Shown here in pieces: positions 1 through 11,651 of a stretch of 64,000 nucleotides of DNA. The position numbers and the translations under genes are program-made. How positions within the stretch are numbered: the stretch's first letter is position 1; each line of letters opens with the position of its first letter. The stretch lies in assembly GCF_024713975.1 (NCBI RefSeq), contig NC_091097.1, positions 8,116,861 through 8,180,860 of the forward strand. Direction: 5' to 3'. The stretch comes from Paralichthys olivaceus. Lineage: Eukaryota; Chordata; Actinopteri; Pleuronectiformes; Paralichthyidae. Under the pieces are notes generated by a model, which saw only the letters and a list, made by a program, of their open reading frames with translations, did no database searches and was not told the DNA's origin.

Positions 1-2479
1 ACCCTGTTATCAGATATTTGCACCATGAGATTTCATCCAGGATATTTTGGCTTCATTTTTTTCTGTGAGACAAAGTGGAGCTGCGTTGTCCATATTTATG
101 GCCAGGAGTGGGTGGGACTGACTGTAGCTCATGACTGCCTGGTCAGTATCCTAAATAAATGATTTATACCACTAGATAGGAAAATCAGGAAAATTCATAG
201 CTAGTGCAATTCTAATGGCTCCCATTCAATGCCATAACACCCCAGAAGTAACTAATTCTGTATTTTCAATGCTTACTTTTAGTTTTTATACAAAAATCCT
301 ACATTTTAAGATAAAAAAATGTGTTTTTCCCACTCAAATACTCTCAATACACTTGAGGACAGCTGTAATGATTATCAGCAACAGATCTGGTCAAAGTGAT
401 TTCCAAGTAAATTCACAAAAATGGCAAGTAAACCACATAAAGTAGGTCACGTTTAAAATCCTGAGCAAAACATATTTCATATTCACCACCCACCAGAACA
501 CAAACAGGCACAAGCTCACACACACTCACACACTCAGGCTCTCCCCTCCCTGGTATTTATTTTTATAAGTATATGCAATTTTCACACGTTCTGTTTCTAG
601 AGGGTGGAAGCGAGCGATTATCGAAGCAAAGCAAACAATGACAAAAACAGATGTCAGGGGAAACCAATCGCAAAAATAGAGCTGGTTAAATGAATAGTCC
701 CTCTAAGAATAGCAGGTAATCACAGGTTGGTAAAACACACACAAACCCACACACACGCACACATGGGTCACTGATACCAGCTGACAGGAACATAAAGCAT
801 TATTTCTTCAGCTGTGAATACAACATATCATTACCTTTTTCACTTCACCCACACAGGAACAAATGCAGCGCAGTATCTGTCACACACACACACACACACG
901 TTAATAAACATACAGAATGGGCAGACTGAGAAATAGAAACAAAAAGCAATTTACAATGCTGTCACATGTATGTGGAGAACGCATGGCACAGAGGCGGGTT
1001 TGAAGTTATCATCTCGCTGCTGCTTTACATCCCCACTTCCACTTCTGTTCTCGTCTCCTCACTGTATCGCACATGACAGAGGAGGAAAAGCCAAGCGAGA
1101 CAAATGCCAACAGTGGAAAGACTTGTTTAATAAAACAACCACGATGACAACCTCGAGGCTAAGGTGCATCCAGTCCAGAAAATGAACACATTTGGAAAAT
1201 AAACAAAATCCAGGCCGTCTTAACCAGGACTATATATCATGCTCTTCTTTCTCTCCCTCACCACTTTAAAACAAAGCTTGTAGAAGACATGATACTGGAT
1301 TTCTTTGCAGTTACGTGGCGTGTAAATCTGGGATTAAGGAGTGCTGTGTGAGAAAGCACCAGAGAGCTATCAGACGGATAAATCAGATGTTTTGGGGGAG
1401 GGAGACTGGACCACTGGTCAACTTTGCTTTTAAGAGAGAAAAAGAATAAACACCATCACTCATGTGTCTGGTAGATTGTTTGCTCTGCTAGTCACAGTGC
1501 TTACAGTTGAGCATGAAACATATTGAGCGACTGCTCAGGTCAACGGCTAAAGGATAAGAGCGTCTTCCAGATGCATTTTTAAAAAATATTTTGCACACAT
1601 ATTTCTGGTAGGATGTTTGCACATGGAACTGGAGGACAGTGTTGGATATTTCATTATTTGTTTCCTTTCCTCCAGGCAGTGGTTGGCACTGTTGCCTTAC
1701 AGCAAGAAGGTTCCCGTATCGAATCTCGATTCTGACTGGATCTTTTTGTGCAGAGTTTGCATGTTCTCCCCCGTTTCCAGGTACTCTGGCTTCCTCTCAC
1801 CAGTGGGGACCTGTCCAGGATGTAACTCGCCTCACACCCAACGTGACCCTTGAGAGATCCTGTAAGTGTCAAATGTTCGGTTATGTAATTTCAAATTAAG
1901 CCATTTTAAATGAAATACAAAGAAGTAGGCAAAAGACCAATAAAATATAAATGTTAAATATGACAGTATTGTAGAAATATTGTACATGGACATAGATAAA
2001 TACAAATAAATGTATGATAAAAGGCAAATTACTACACCATTCAGACGCTGATGCACGTTCTTTTAGCGAAATTATTATTATTATTATTTTTTTTTTTTTT
2101 CATTTGCTTTGGCTCCCTATGATGTCACTTTCAAACCTTAATGAGAAAGAAATGTAATAAAGCCTTGATATTTTGCATAAACCTTATCATAAATGACTGT
2201 AAATAAAAAGAATACACAAATATATAGAACTTGAATTTAAAAAGAACAGAATTTCTATTTAAAATGTAAACATAAATAAACTCTCATCCAAACTGTTTAT
2301 TCTGGAAAAGTTTTCATAACAGCAAACATAGACACCCATATGTCTGTGAATAGCTTATATCGGCCAATATTTATTTTCTAACCAATTAATTGGTCGGGCT
2401 CACAAGGCTACCATCGATTCTATGGAGGGTGGCTGTGATTGTTTCTGATCTTTTGTTTATGAGAAAATAACTCCTACAG
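1..2479. other. intergenic, no gene recognised
   Basis: AT-rich non-coding DNA. Open frames are short and have no splice context or family resemblance. It holds small CA-rich stretches (about 515-530, 740-765 and 883-899) and, at about 1680-1860, a decayed dispersed repeat listed separately. I see no exon supported by acceptor, coding frame and donor together. Confidence 0.6.
1680..1860 (+). repeat. decayed teleost SINE-like repeat
   Basis: The stretch reads like the very common fish element with the phrases 'ttgccttacagcaagaaggt', 'gagtttgcatgttctccc' and 'gacctgtccaggatgtaac'. A shorter piece of the same phrase ('cttacagcaagaaggttcc') recurs near 26099. Assignment rests on remembered repeat wording; I did not search a repeat library. 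The copy is truncated and diverged, so it is probably old and inert. Confidence 0.6.
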
Positions 2480-2480
2480 C

Positions 2481-2530
<50 letters not shown>

Positions 2531-3161
2531 CAGACAGAAAGACAGACATGCAGACAGACAGACACACAGACACGCAGACAGACAGACACAGACACACAGA
2601 CAGACAGACAGACACACAGACAGACACACAGACAGACACATAGACACACAGACAGACAGATAGACAGACACACAGACAGACACACAGACAGAAAGACAGA
2701 CAGACACACAGACAGACACATAGACACACAGATAGACAGACAGACAGACAGAAAGACAGACAGACATACAGACAGACACATAGACACACAGATAGACAGA
2801 CAGACACACAGACACAGACACACAGACAGACAGACAGACAGACACAGACAGACAGACACAGACAGACAGACAGACATGCAGACAGACAGACACACAGACA
2901 CGCAGACAGACAGACAGACACAGACACACAGACAGACAGACACAGACACACAGACAGACACACAGACAGACACATAGACACACAGACAGACAGACAGACA
3001 CACAGACACAGACACACAGACAGACAGACAGATAGACAGACACACAGACAGACACACAGACAGAAAGACAGACAGACACACAGACAGACACATAGACACA
3101 CAGACAGACAGACACACAGACAGAAAGACAGACAGACATACAGACAGACACATAGACACAC

Positions 3162-3194
<33 letters not shown>

Positions 3195-3369
3195 CACAGA
3201 CAGACACATAGACAGACACACAGACAGACACACAGACAGACACATAGACAGACACACAGACAGACACACACACAGACACAGACACAGACACAGACACAGC
3301 CAGACAGACAGACAGACAGATAGACAGACACACAGACACACAGACAGATAGACAGACAGACAGACAGAT
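2480..3369. repeat. CAGA/CACA tetranucleotide array with higher-order structure
   Basis: About 890 bp is built almost entirely of CAGA units interspersed with CACA, CATA, GATA and AAAG variants. All three minus-strand frames are open through it, giving long artefactual Ser/Val/Cys/Leu-rich open frames that are not proteins. Variant blocks recur in order: the 'cagacatgcagacagacag' block appears near 2545 and again near 2873, and a block with 'cagaaagacagacagacac' appears near 2691 and 3061. This suggests internal segmental duplication on top of slippage. Confidence 0.95.
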
Positions 3370-6300
3370 GGGTGTTCTGTGATGTCAGTGAGTCCATGAG
3401 CAGACAGAAGCCAGAGGTGACTGCTGATATGATGATTGGATGAGACTGACAGGCAGGGGGGCACTGCCAGGGGGCCGATAGCTCCACCGTCCCCCTGGCA
3501 GAAAAATGATACCAGGAGATGTTGGTCTGACTGTGATTCAGCACTCAGTCAGTAATGATGACTAATGCTTCGAACTGGCCACTGACTCATCAGCCTCTTC
3601 TTCATACCATTAGCGGGCTCTGCCCCCCCGGTGTGCTCTGCCCCTGATCAGCGCAGGTTAGTGATAAACTAACATGGACGTCACGCTCCTGTGTATCAGT
3701 GATTGCCCTACATTTGTTTAATACATTCTCGCGCTAATTAAAGTCAACTGTGACCCTGCACCCTCCACCAACACACTCACACACTCAGACTGCATGATAT
3801 GCTCTATTAATGAAACATGAGCTTCACTCGCCCCATGCACCCTTCTCTCTCACGTACTTGTTGCTGTTCTCTGTCTCTCCAAGAGTTTGCAACCAGAGGC
3901 GTCGCTAGTAGTGTAGTGCTGGTTTATGAGCCAGAGCTGCTGCAGTACACAAACATACACACACACACTCACACAGATGAGCTGTTATTGTGAACAACTC
4001 ACATCCTCCTCTCTACACATCTGACCTTCACATTGGTCAACAGAAGAAATTAAACTGTGAGTGCCTGCTGAAGAGAAAGAAACACTGAGAGCCTCAGTGT
4101 CTGTCTGAAGATGTTTTTCCACATACACGCTGCTAAAAAGGCCTTTTTTAACATTGAGATATCAGTGGGCCAACTGATCTCCATGTTCCCTACTTCAATA
4201 ATAATTAGGGCAGGTGTCCATTGCCAATTACTCAAAAATTACCGAGCCGATTTGCCAAAACATTTTGTGGAGGGGTGTGGCTGCAAGCCAAGGAAGAAGC
4301 TTGGGTCCCATAGGACAAAAATTACAACAGAGGTGAAGGAAAACTGCAATGTTTTGGAAGATAGTTTATTTGCTTAGTTGTTGACAGTTTGTGACAGGTT
4401 GTGTGGGGACATGGGTGTTTTACTATGCATAACCAGTAGAGCAGTCCTGTTGTGAAATCCAGGTTGTCACAAGTTAGATGATGTAGTGATAATAGTGTAA
4501 ATCTTTCATGTCTTTCCGATAGATACAAAGATGTTGTGTTAGCTTAGATTAGCATTAACATCAAAAAACTGTTGAAATAGCAAACCAAACATAAACTGTG
4601 TAAAGATGGACGATGTGTCTCCACTGTGGACGCAGCCATCTTCCACCGATTATGTCAGTAGCATGGAGGAAACAGCGGTATAGAGGTCTTTGACCAATCG
4701 TGAGTTAGTCTTACCTGTCAATGAATCCTGACATGTCACCATTTTATTTTTGTCCCATCTGCTAACATGTAGGAGGCACAGTTTATGGCCTATACTGCAT
4801 CCAGCCACCAGGGGGTGATCAAGACACATTTAACAAGAACTAATCTAAAAACAAAATAATCTTAAAATCCTAATCAGTACCATTCAATCTTAGAAGAAAA
4901 GTTCTGTTTTTACATTGGAATGTATAAAGTTTCCATCTGTGCCTACGATCTAAAACTGAGATTAGTTATTTTGCATACTATTACTCTCTTACAGTTTATA
5001 TCCAGTGTTTTTGTATTCATGTTCCGTAATGTCCACTTAATTTCTTCCCTGCTGAATTACCTCCGATACTACCATGACTCGATTTCCTCCCATGGGATCA
5101 ATACAGTTTTCTCTCAGACTGCTGGTTCATGTCACCCCCTCTCCCCTCATATTGAGCTAATGTAAACTAATCATTCTGGATTTCATGGCTGTTAATTGAA
5201 CACTGACCTACCTGCTGCTCTGTGCATTTCACAATTAAACAGCATGCGCAAATCAATCGGTGACCCCTTACACGTGTCACGCAGATATGAAACATAGACA
5301 AAACTCATATACACAGTCTGCAGCTAATGACAAATTTAAATCCCCTATAGAGACATGCAGGATGCGGAGAGGAGTTTAATCAGGTTCTCGCTAATTGGCA
5401 GCTTTGATAAATTATTACAAGGGACAGAACTTTTGGTGGCTCTTTTGAAGATGTTGTGAAACAAGGTAGTTTAAATTACTGCTGGAGCTTGACTGGATCA
5501 CAGGGCACTTATTAGGGAGTCAGGCTTTGATTAATGAAGCGGCAAACCCGGTAAATATGAGGAAATCAGGACAAGGATTGATGTTGTGATGTGGATGTCA
5601 ACAAAAGGAAGTGTAATCAACCCTAAATTGTCTTCTGCAGTAATCAGGTCTCATCTCAGGCAACATCTAAGAAACAAAATCACATCTAATCTAAATGACT
5701 CTGAAAGTCTGCCAGAATAAATCATGTCAGTGTCTCATATTGAATGACTCTCTCCGCGTTCAGGACTGTATTATGCAAATCCTTGTCACGGTGCAGGAAC
5801 AATATGGGCTTTCTCAACCTGCAGCATCAATCTATTGTCGACCTGTGGGCATGTGACTCAAAGCTCTAATCTGGTGCTGCTGAGCTATCTGCAGCACACT
5901 GCTCTACGGTCTGTACCGACACAAAGAGAGTTGTTACGCACGAGAGATAAATACCACACTGTCTGTGCCTGCGACGGAGAAATACGGTCACCTTGTTGTC
6001 CCCTCCTCATGGACTCATGTTTGCACACTTTTTCACAGCGACAGAAAGGGAACCTGCGTGGATTACAAATTGCAAAACGCAGAGGGGGAGCAAGGGAATG
6101 CTTGAAGATTTACACGTGAATATTTTTTTGCCATGAAAATGATCCCGGCCATGAAGACAAACAGCAGAGAAGAAGAAAGGGAGGTTTGATGTATGGTGTG
6201 ACGTGATTTAATGATAAAGAAAAGAAGGTTGAAGGTTTTTTAAAAATGTCATCAGTCTACACATTTTTGGGCAACTTTCAGCATCCTGGCTGCTGCTGCT

Positions 6301-7589
6301 GCTCCGCCTGCTGCACAAGAAACTGGGACTGCTTGCTTCAACAGACAGCTTAGTCAACTAAATGAGTTTGTGTGGACAAGAGAAATGAATTCTTTCCCTC
6401 TCTGTGTCCGTCTGGACATTCTCTCTGCTGCCTTTCTTGTGGCACTGGCCTTACAAGCATCCAGACTCACTTAACTGAAATGCACGAAAACATTCACCCA
6501 CTTTTAAAATTTAGATTTTTTTAAACTCACCCAATTCAGTGTAACAAAGTTTCGTGTGCTGTAGGATTTTGCCATTTTGTAGAACTTTTTGGGGGGCTCA
6601 AGAGATGTTTTATTCTAATACATAGGATACATTTCCATAAGGCTGCAGTGTCACATGCTGGTGGAAGAGCTGAGCCTGTTTACACCCGTGCAAACGACTC
6701 TCGTTGTTAATCCTATCAGTTCAGCAGACATGTAGTTGCAGCTATGAATCACCCTCTTCAAACAGGGCCATGGGAAAAGGGAGAAAAGGGAGGGGAGTGG
6801 AGGTTTTGGGTCATCTATTCTGGAAGAAGCTGGCTAAATCAGGGCATGACGACTGTATAGTTAACCTACTTCAATTTATCTCCTTGTTTCAGGGTTTTAC
6901 TGAGGCAATATTTTTTCTCCGTCAGTGACTCTCTGGTTTGTCTCCTGCGTGTTCTTTGAATGAGATTGCGAAATAGAAAAGTGATTTATACTCAAATGAG
7001 AAAATCGTCAAAGGGAAAAAAGAATCAGTGCCTATTACGTTTCTATTATAGTGCTACTGTAATAAATTATATTATATTTGCTGTCCTGCTATTAGACTAA
7101 TCAAATATATGCTTTTAGTTGTAATTTATGTAATTTAATATTACGCGATATGATTTTTAATAATTTTTTGGACCACTACAGGGCACCTAATATCTAGGAG
7201 TTGAAACACATAGTCGAACCATTTTGTTGCTCGTGGAGCCACTCTGCAGATACTTGCTCCTGTAGGTCACTGCAAATCTTACCCAGACGCTGTCGTCACA
7301 GAGACAGAGAATGATTCGCAATCAAAATGTTTTACTGGTGTGTTTTTGCCCTTGAGTGGTCAAAGCAGTGTCAGGGAGATGAACAGCACCTGTAATTAAA
7401 CCTACAATGATTTATGTAAATAGTTTTTTTTCCATAATCACAAACTGTGGATCCAACAGATTCATCTAAATCGTCAATTAATATTTTTACTTCTTTTTAG
7501 AGGCATCAGAAGATTAAGACAAACTGTGACCCTGCATGTGTTCATACTGTACCTTGTTGGTTTTATACTATACTATACATTCCTTTTTT
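3370..7589. other. intergenic, no gene recognised
   Basis: Non-coding sequence without a convincing exon. Around 4220-4330 there is a diverged fragment that resembles the 'aaaaactac...gaaac(t)ttg.gg.aggatg' dispersed repeat better preserved near 16030-16310. Short open frames here lack splice signals and recognisable motifs. Confidence 0.55.
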
Positions 7590-7832
7590 AATGGAATGGA
7601 ATGGACTGCATTTATATTGCGCCTATTTAGTATTATCAGCCACTCAAAGCACTTTACAGTACAAGGTGCATTCAACCAAATCATCCAGCGCTTCTTACTG
7701 CATTTTCTATCACACGTCATCCGGAACAACCATCAAGGGCAATTGGTGTTCAGTATCTTTCCAAAGGACACTTCACAATAACAGGAGAAGCCGGTGATCG
7801 AACCTCTGATCTTCTGGTTAGTGGACAGCCAC
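7590..7832 (-). repeat. SINE-like dispersed repeat, copy A
   Basis: Contains the phrases 'cactcaaagcactttacagt' and, near the end, 'gccggtgatcgaacc', characteristic of a very common teleost repeat related to the inverted pair at 14848-15362. It runs in the same sense as copy B. Identification is by remembered wording, not by search. Confidence 0.6.
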
Positions 7833-8355
7833 AGTCAAAAAAAAAAAGACTTGCCTGCCTTTTCAAACTTCCTTGAATTTATGAGGATCGTCTTTACTGC
7901 AGGAGCCACATAAAACTAAACAAATGATTAAACTGATTTAACTACAGTAATCACATTGAAAAATAAATTTAGTTGAAACAGAATGGCTGCATCAAATCAC
8001 ACAGGCTTATAGACATTAGTTGCCTTGATATCGCTGCTTTTTCCAACACAACACAATTTTTTCCAAGAAAATCAATGAAAAAGCTGAAAGTGCTTACATT
8101 TCCTAATTTGGAGCTTCAAAAATCAATGGCTCCTGTCCTGAACCATACTGCATCCTTCTACCAAGTTTCTTTATAATCTGTTCTGTAATGTTTGTGTAAT
8201 CCTGCTTAAAAACCAATAAACCAACAAACCAACAGACAGGAGTGAAAACATAACCTCATTATTTGTCCAGGAAAAAAAAACTCCCTGCCTAGCAACAGAT
8301 TTAAGATTAATTTCCATTGGTCCATGAAAACGAAATGCGATCTACAGCAAACGTA

Positions 8356-8702
8356 TTAAAGGTCCGGTGTGTAAGATTTAGATGAAATGGATCTATTGGC
8401 AGGATTTTAATGTAGAATAATCTTCATGATGTTTTCATTTCATCTAAATTGTATGAATTATAGTTTTCTTTACCCAAGAAAAGGTCCTTTATATTCAAAT
8501 ACTTTATATTTACATTATTTTACTTTATTTTTACATTAGCCCAGACTGGACAAACTAAACACCTTTTGAGTTTTAATGACAACTAAAGACCACCACTGGT
8601 TCTTTTTCATGTTTGGAAGGAGAGGGTGAGGTGAGGGGTGTTCAGCTGCAACATGCAATTTCAACACTAGATATCACAAAATTCTACACACTGTACCTTT
8701 AA
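8356..8702. mobile_element. piggyBac-like MITE, family 1 copy 1
   Basis: A non-autonomous element of about 347 bp flanked by TTAA on both sides. The left end begins AGGTCCGGTGTGTAAGATTT and the right end, read in reverse complement, begins AGGTACAGTGTGTAGAATTT, so the ends form an imperfect terminal inverted repeat. No transposase frame is present. Two more copies lie at 45074-45448 and 54629-55070. TTAA target use is typical of the piggyBac superfamily; that assignment is an inference. Confidence 0.75.
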
Positions 8703-11403
8703 GATGTTTTAAAATTCATCCATCACCTATTCAATGTTTCCTTAGAGCTGTGGCTCATTAGTGTAGAGTGAGTGTCTTATTGTGGTTTTTCCTTTGTGCT
8801 GCTCTGTAAAGCACATGATGCACACACACACAAAAAAGAGCGAGCTCTGCGTGATAGGTGATGCTCACTGTGTAGATAATTGGCATGGCCTTTCCAGGGA
8901 GCCAGGGTGATGGTGAGGCTGTGATTAAACAGTCTAACGTGTTTTCTTAGTGTTGCTGGTATCAGCCTATAAGCTCGGCCCCTAGGCAGCGTCATCACTC
9001 CCATGGGACACCAGTGGAATACAAAACAATTATCAACCTTGCAGTCAACACGGACATCTAATCACTCCGGTACTTTCCACACCTGCTGAACACCTGCAAA
9101 CCACTTCCACCTCCTGAAAACCCTGCTGACAAGACGCAAAGCAAGACTAAGATGTTTACTGTGTCGACCACGTCACCATAGAAACTACTCGGGGGAGAAG
9201 CGTAACGACTTTGAAAGCCTCGCAAAATGTCCAAAGCAGTATCACAATCTTAAAGGTGGATTCAGCGATTCTGGATTCATGCACGTGTATCACCAAGGTG
9301 CACTGCTAAAGTTGGAATAAGTCACCACAGAGTTTAACATTATCTGCTGACACAATACAACCTCTGTATTCTCAGAAACTCCTGTTCAATGACCAGAATC
9401 AGCTGCAACAGTGTGCATGTGACTGTCGTTAAGGAAGATTGTATCTTATCTCTGTGTGGTCACCACAACCTGCAGCTCGGTCCAGAGGCAAATTCCAGTG
9501 AAATGGCTCCAGATATTCATGCAGGTTTTTTCGCTCTTTCTTTATTTTGTTATCTTCTTTGAATAAGCGCTGAGTGGGGTTCTGAGTGGGGTCTTAGTAA
9601 TGGGTAATCTCAGAAACCAAACATTGTACTTTAGCTTTATGTCATCATGTATTAGTTTCATTAGTAGGCCCCTCTGCTTCTTCCTGATTTGCTTCGTTGT
9701 CCCTCGGCCTGATGCTCTGGTGCTCTGGCCAGGACCAGCTCGGTTCCCTTCTCTTGATGTGGCCTTCTTGAGAAGAGGCAACAGAGAGCTCAGGTACTGC
9801 ATTCTCACTTCCCCATCCTTCATGTACTGATGCACCATGTCCTGACCACCATGTTTGCATCCTGAGACTGCAGGAAAAAAGATAGACAGGCACGGAGAGG
9901 CTGACTGATGCTTTTATTTGCCTTTATTTTATAAATGACAATTTACAAAGAAATGAGATATACAATAGCTGCTGGCTTGGAACAGTAGCAGACACTGTGT
10001 GAAGCAGTGCACAGTCCCTGCAGCTTGACTGAGTGTGCAGGTCAGCTGGTGTAGGATGGGTAAATGTATGGAACCTAAAGAAGAAGCGTGGCCACCAGTG
10101 AGGGGAGGGAGGAAGCCTGGGGCTGCAGAGCCAAGAGAATGACCTTCGGCAGAGCAAAGGAAAAACAGTGGAGACACCGTCTGAGCTCAAACTGACAGGC
10201 TGTTACAGAGCTAAGCTGAAGCTTTGAAATGAACTCTGCTTCGCTCCACTGAGCCACAAGAAAATGAATTGTTTGACACAAAAAAGAAACTGTTTAACAC
10301 TTGAAAGAAAAAGGAACCTTTCAGATTCTGAAACCTTTTAAAGTTTTCTATTGTAGGGATGGTGTATTTCATGTACAAGGCTGAGCAAGCTCCCAATTAT
10401 AAATGTTTCAATGTATATTCAACCCTAAATTCAAGTTAAGCAAAATGTGACGCATTTAGACAGACTTGATGTTTTAGTTTAACTTCTTAATGCTGAGAAC
10501 AAACTGTTTAAACTGCACAAAGAGCTGGAGCAGTTTTAGAGGCAACATGGGGTCACACAGGCTTTTTTCCTTTAAACTGCAGTTTCTATTAAGGTTAAAA
10601 CATTTCATGGCATTTTTTTCCCCATGATTTTAGGGCCTTAAACTTCTATTCCTTTTGACCCTCTGTCCTCCCCTGTAGATGTCAGTGCAACATATTGATC
10701 TTTGGTTCCAGTAAATTTAGCATCAATATCTCATTTGTCTTGAAGCTGGAGCGACAAGTTTTATCTTCATCACAAGTATATTTATAAGATTTTTTGGACC
10801 ATGTTAAAGTTTAATATGAGCCCCATTAAATTCTCCTGAGGGAAATTTGTCAGAATAATCAGAAAGTGTGGATTAATTGATGAAAACAGTTGCAGATCTA
10901 TCACTCAGCTCTATAAAGGTTAAAAAAACCCAAACAGTTTAACCACATACACACTGCTGTTCCCCAAAGGTTCACGAAGGCAAAAGCTTATCTCCAACAG
11001 CTTTACCTCAGTTGAGCAGATCTGACAGTTGAGTCTTGAATACTTCATTTTCAAAGTCTCAATCCGCCCCCAAAGCGACACTTCCTGTGACTCAGCTCTT
11101 ACTCATGTTGAGCCCTTTGTTCATATTTAATGAGCTCCAACATGGTCGGCAAATGTCAACCAATCTGTGTGGCCAAAAAGAGCTCAAGAGTCGCTGGAGG
11201 AGAGCAGCTGCTCGAGTGTGTGAACAAAGAGATGCTTTCAATTGCAATTAAATGACTGAGCAAAAATCTTGGTCCCGGAGATGATACCTCTCCAGCAGCT
11301 GCTGCTGCTGCTGCTGAAGGGCAGACGTCTGGCAGTGGTCATGTAAACACTCACATGAGAAGATGACTGCATGAAAAACACTTTGATCAAAAATGTAACT
11401 CAT
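8703..11403. other. intergenic, no gene recognised
   Basis: Mostly non-coding. Around 9640-9890 there is a GC-richer patch in which two overlapping minus-strand frames stay open; it is discussed as a finding because no splice-supported gene model emerged. At about 9252 there is a repeat-like 'cttaaaggtggattcagcg' phrase. The right end runs into the presumed 3' end of the zinc-finger gene. Confidence 0.5.
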
Positions 11404-11409
11404 TTTATT
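11404..11409 (-). terminator. poly(A) signal, zinc-finger gene
   Basis: AATAAA on the minus strand about 240 bp beyond the stop codon of the 5S-RNA-binding zinc-finger gene. It is the first consensus hexamer noticed past the stop, so the 3' UTR is probably about 250 bases. Actual use is inferred. Confidence 0.5.
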
Positions 11410-11651
11410 GGGTCAACAAGCATGTCACTGAAGACCTGTTGTCTTCAAAGAATTCAATCTGATATTCTCAGACACTTCACATGCTAATCAATGTTTAAAG
11501 TGACAAATTCTTTCAAATTAAAATATTAATGTATGTCAGCTACATTAGCAAACTTAAACCAAAGAGACCCCAATTTTGTAATTCTCAAATTAAATTAACA
11601 GTCCAAAGCTTGCAGAGATTTAAGAGTCAAACTGCAGATGCATTTTTTTCT

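Noticed and set aside
2386-3544. Three long minus-strand open frames of over 300 codons rich in Ser, Val, Cys and Leu
   Set aside because: They are translations of the CAGA/CACA array, which lacks stop codons in all three minus frames. No gene structure or conserved domain.
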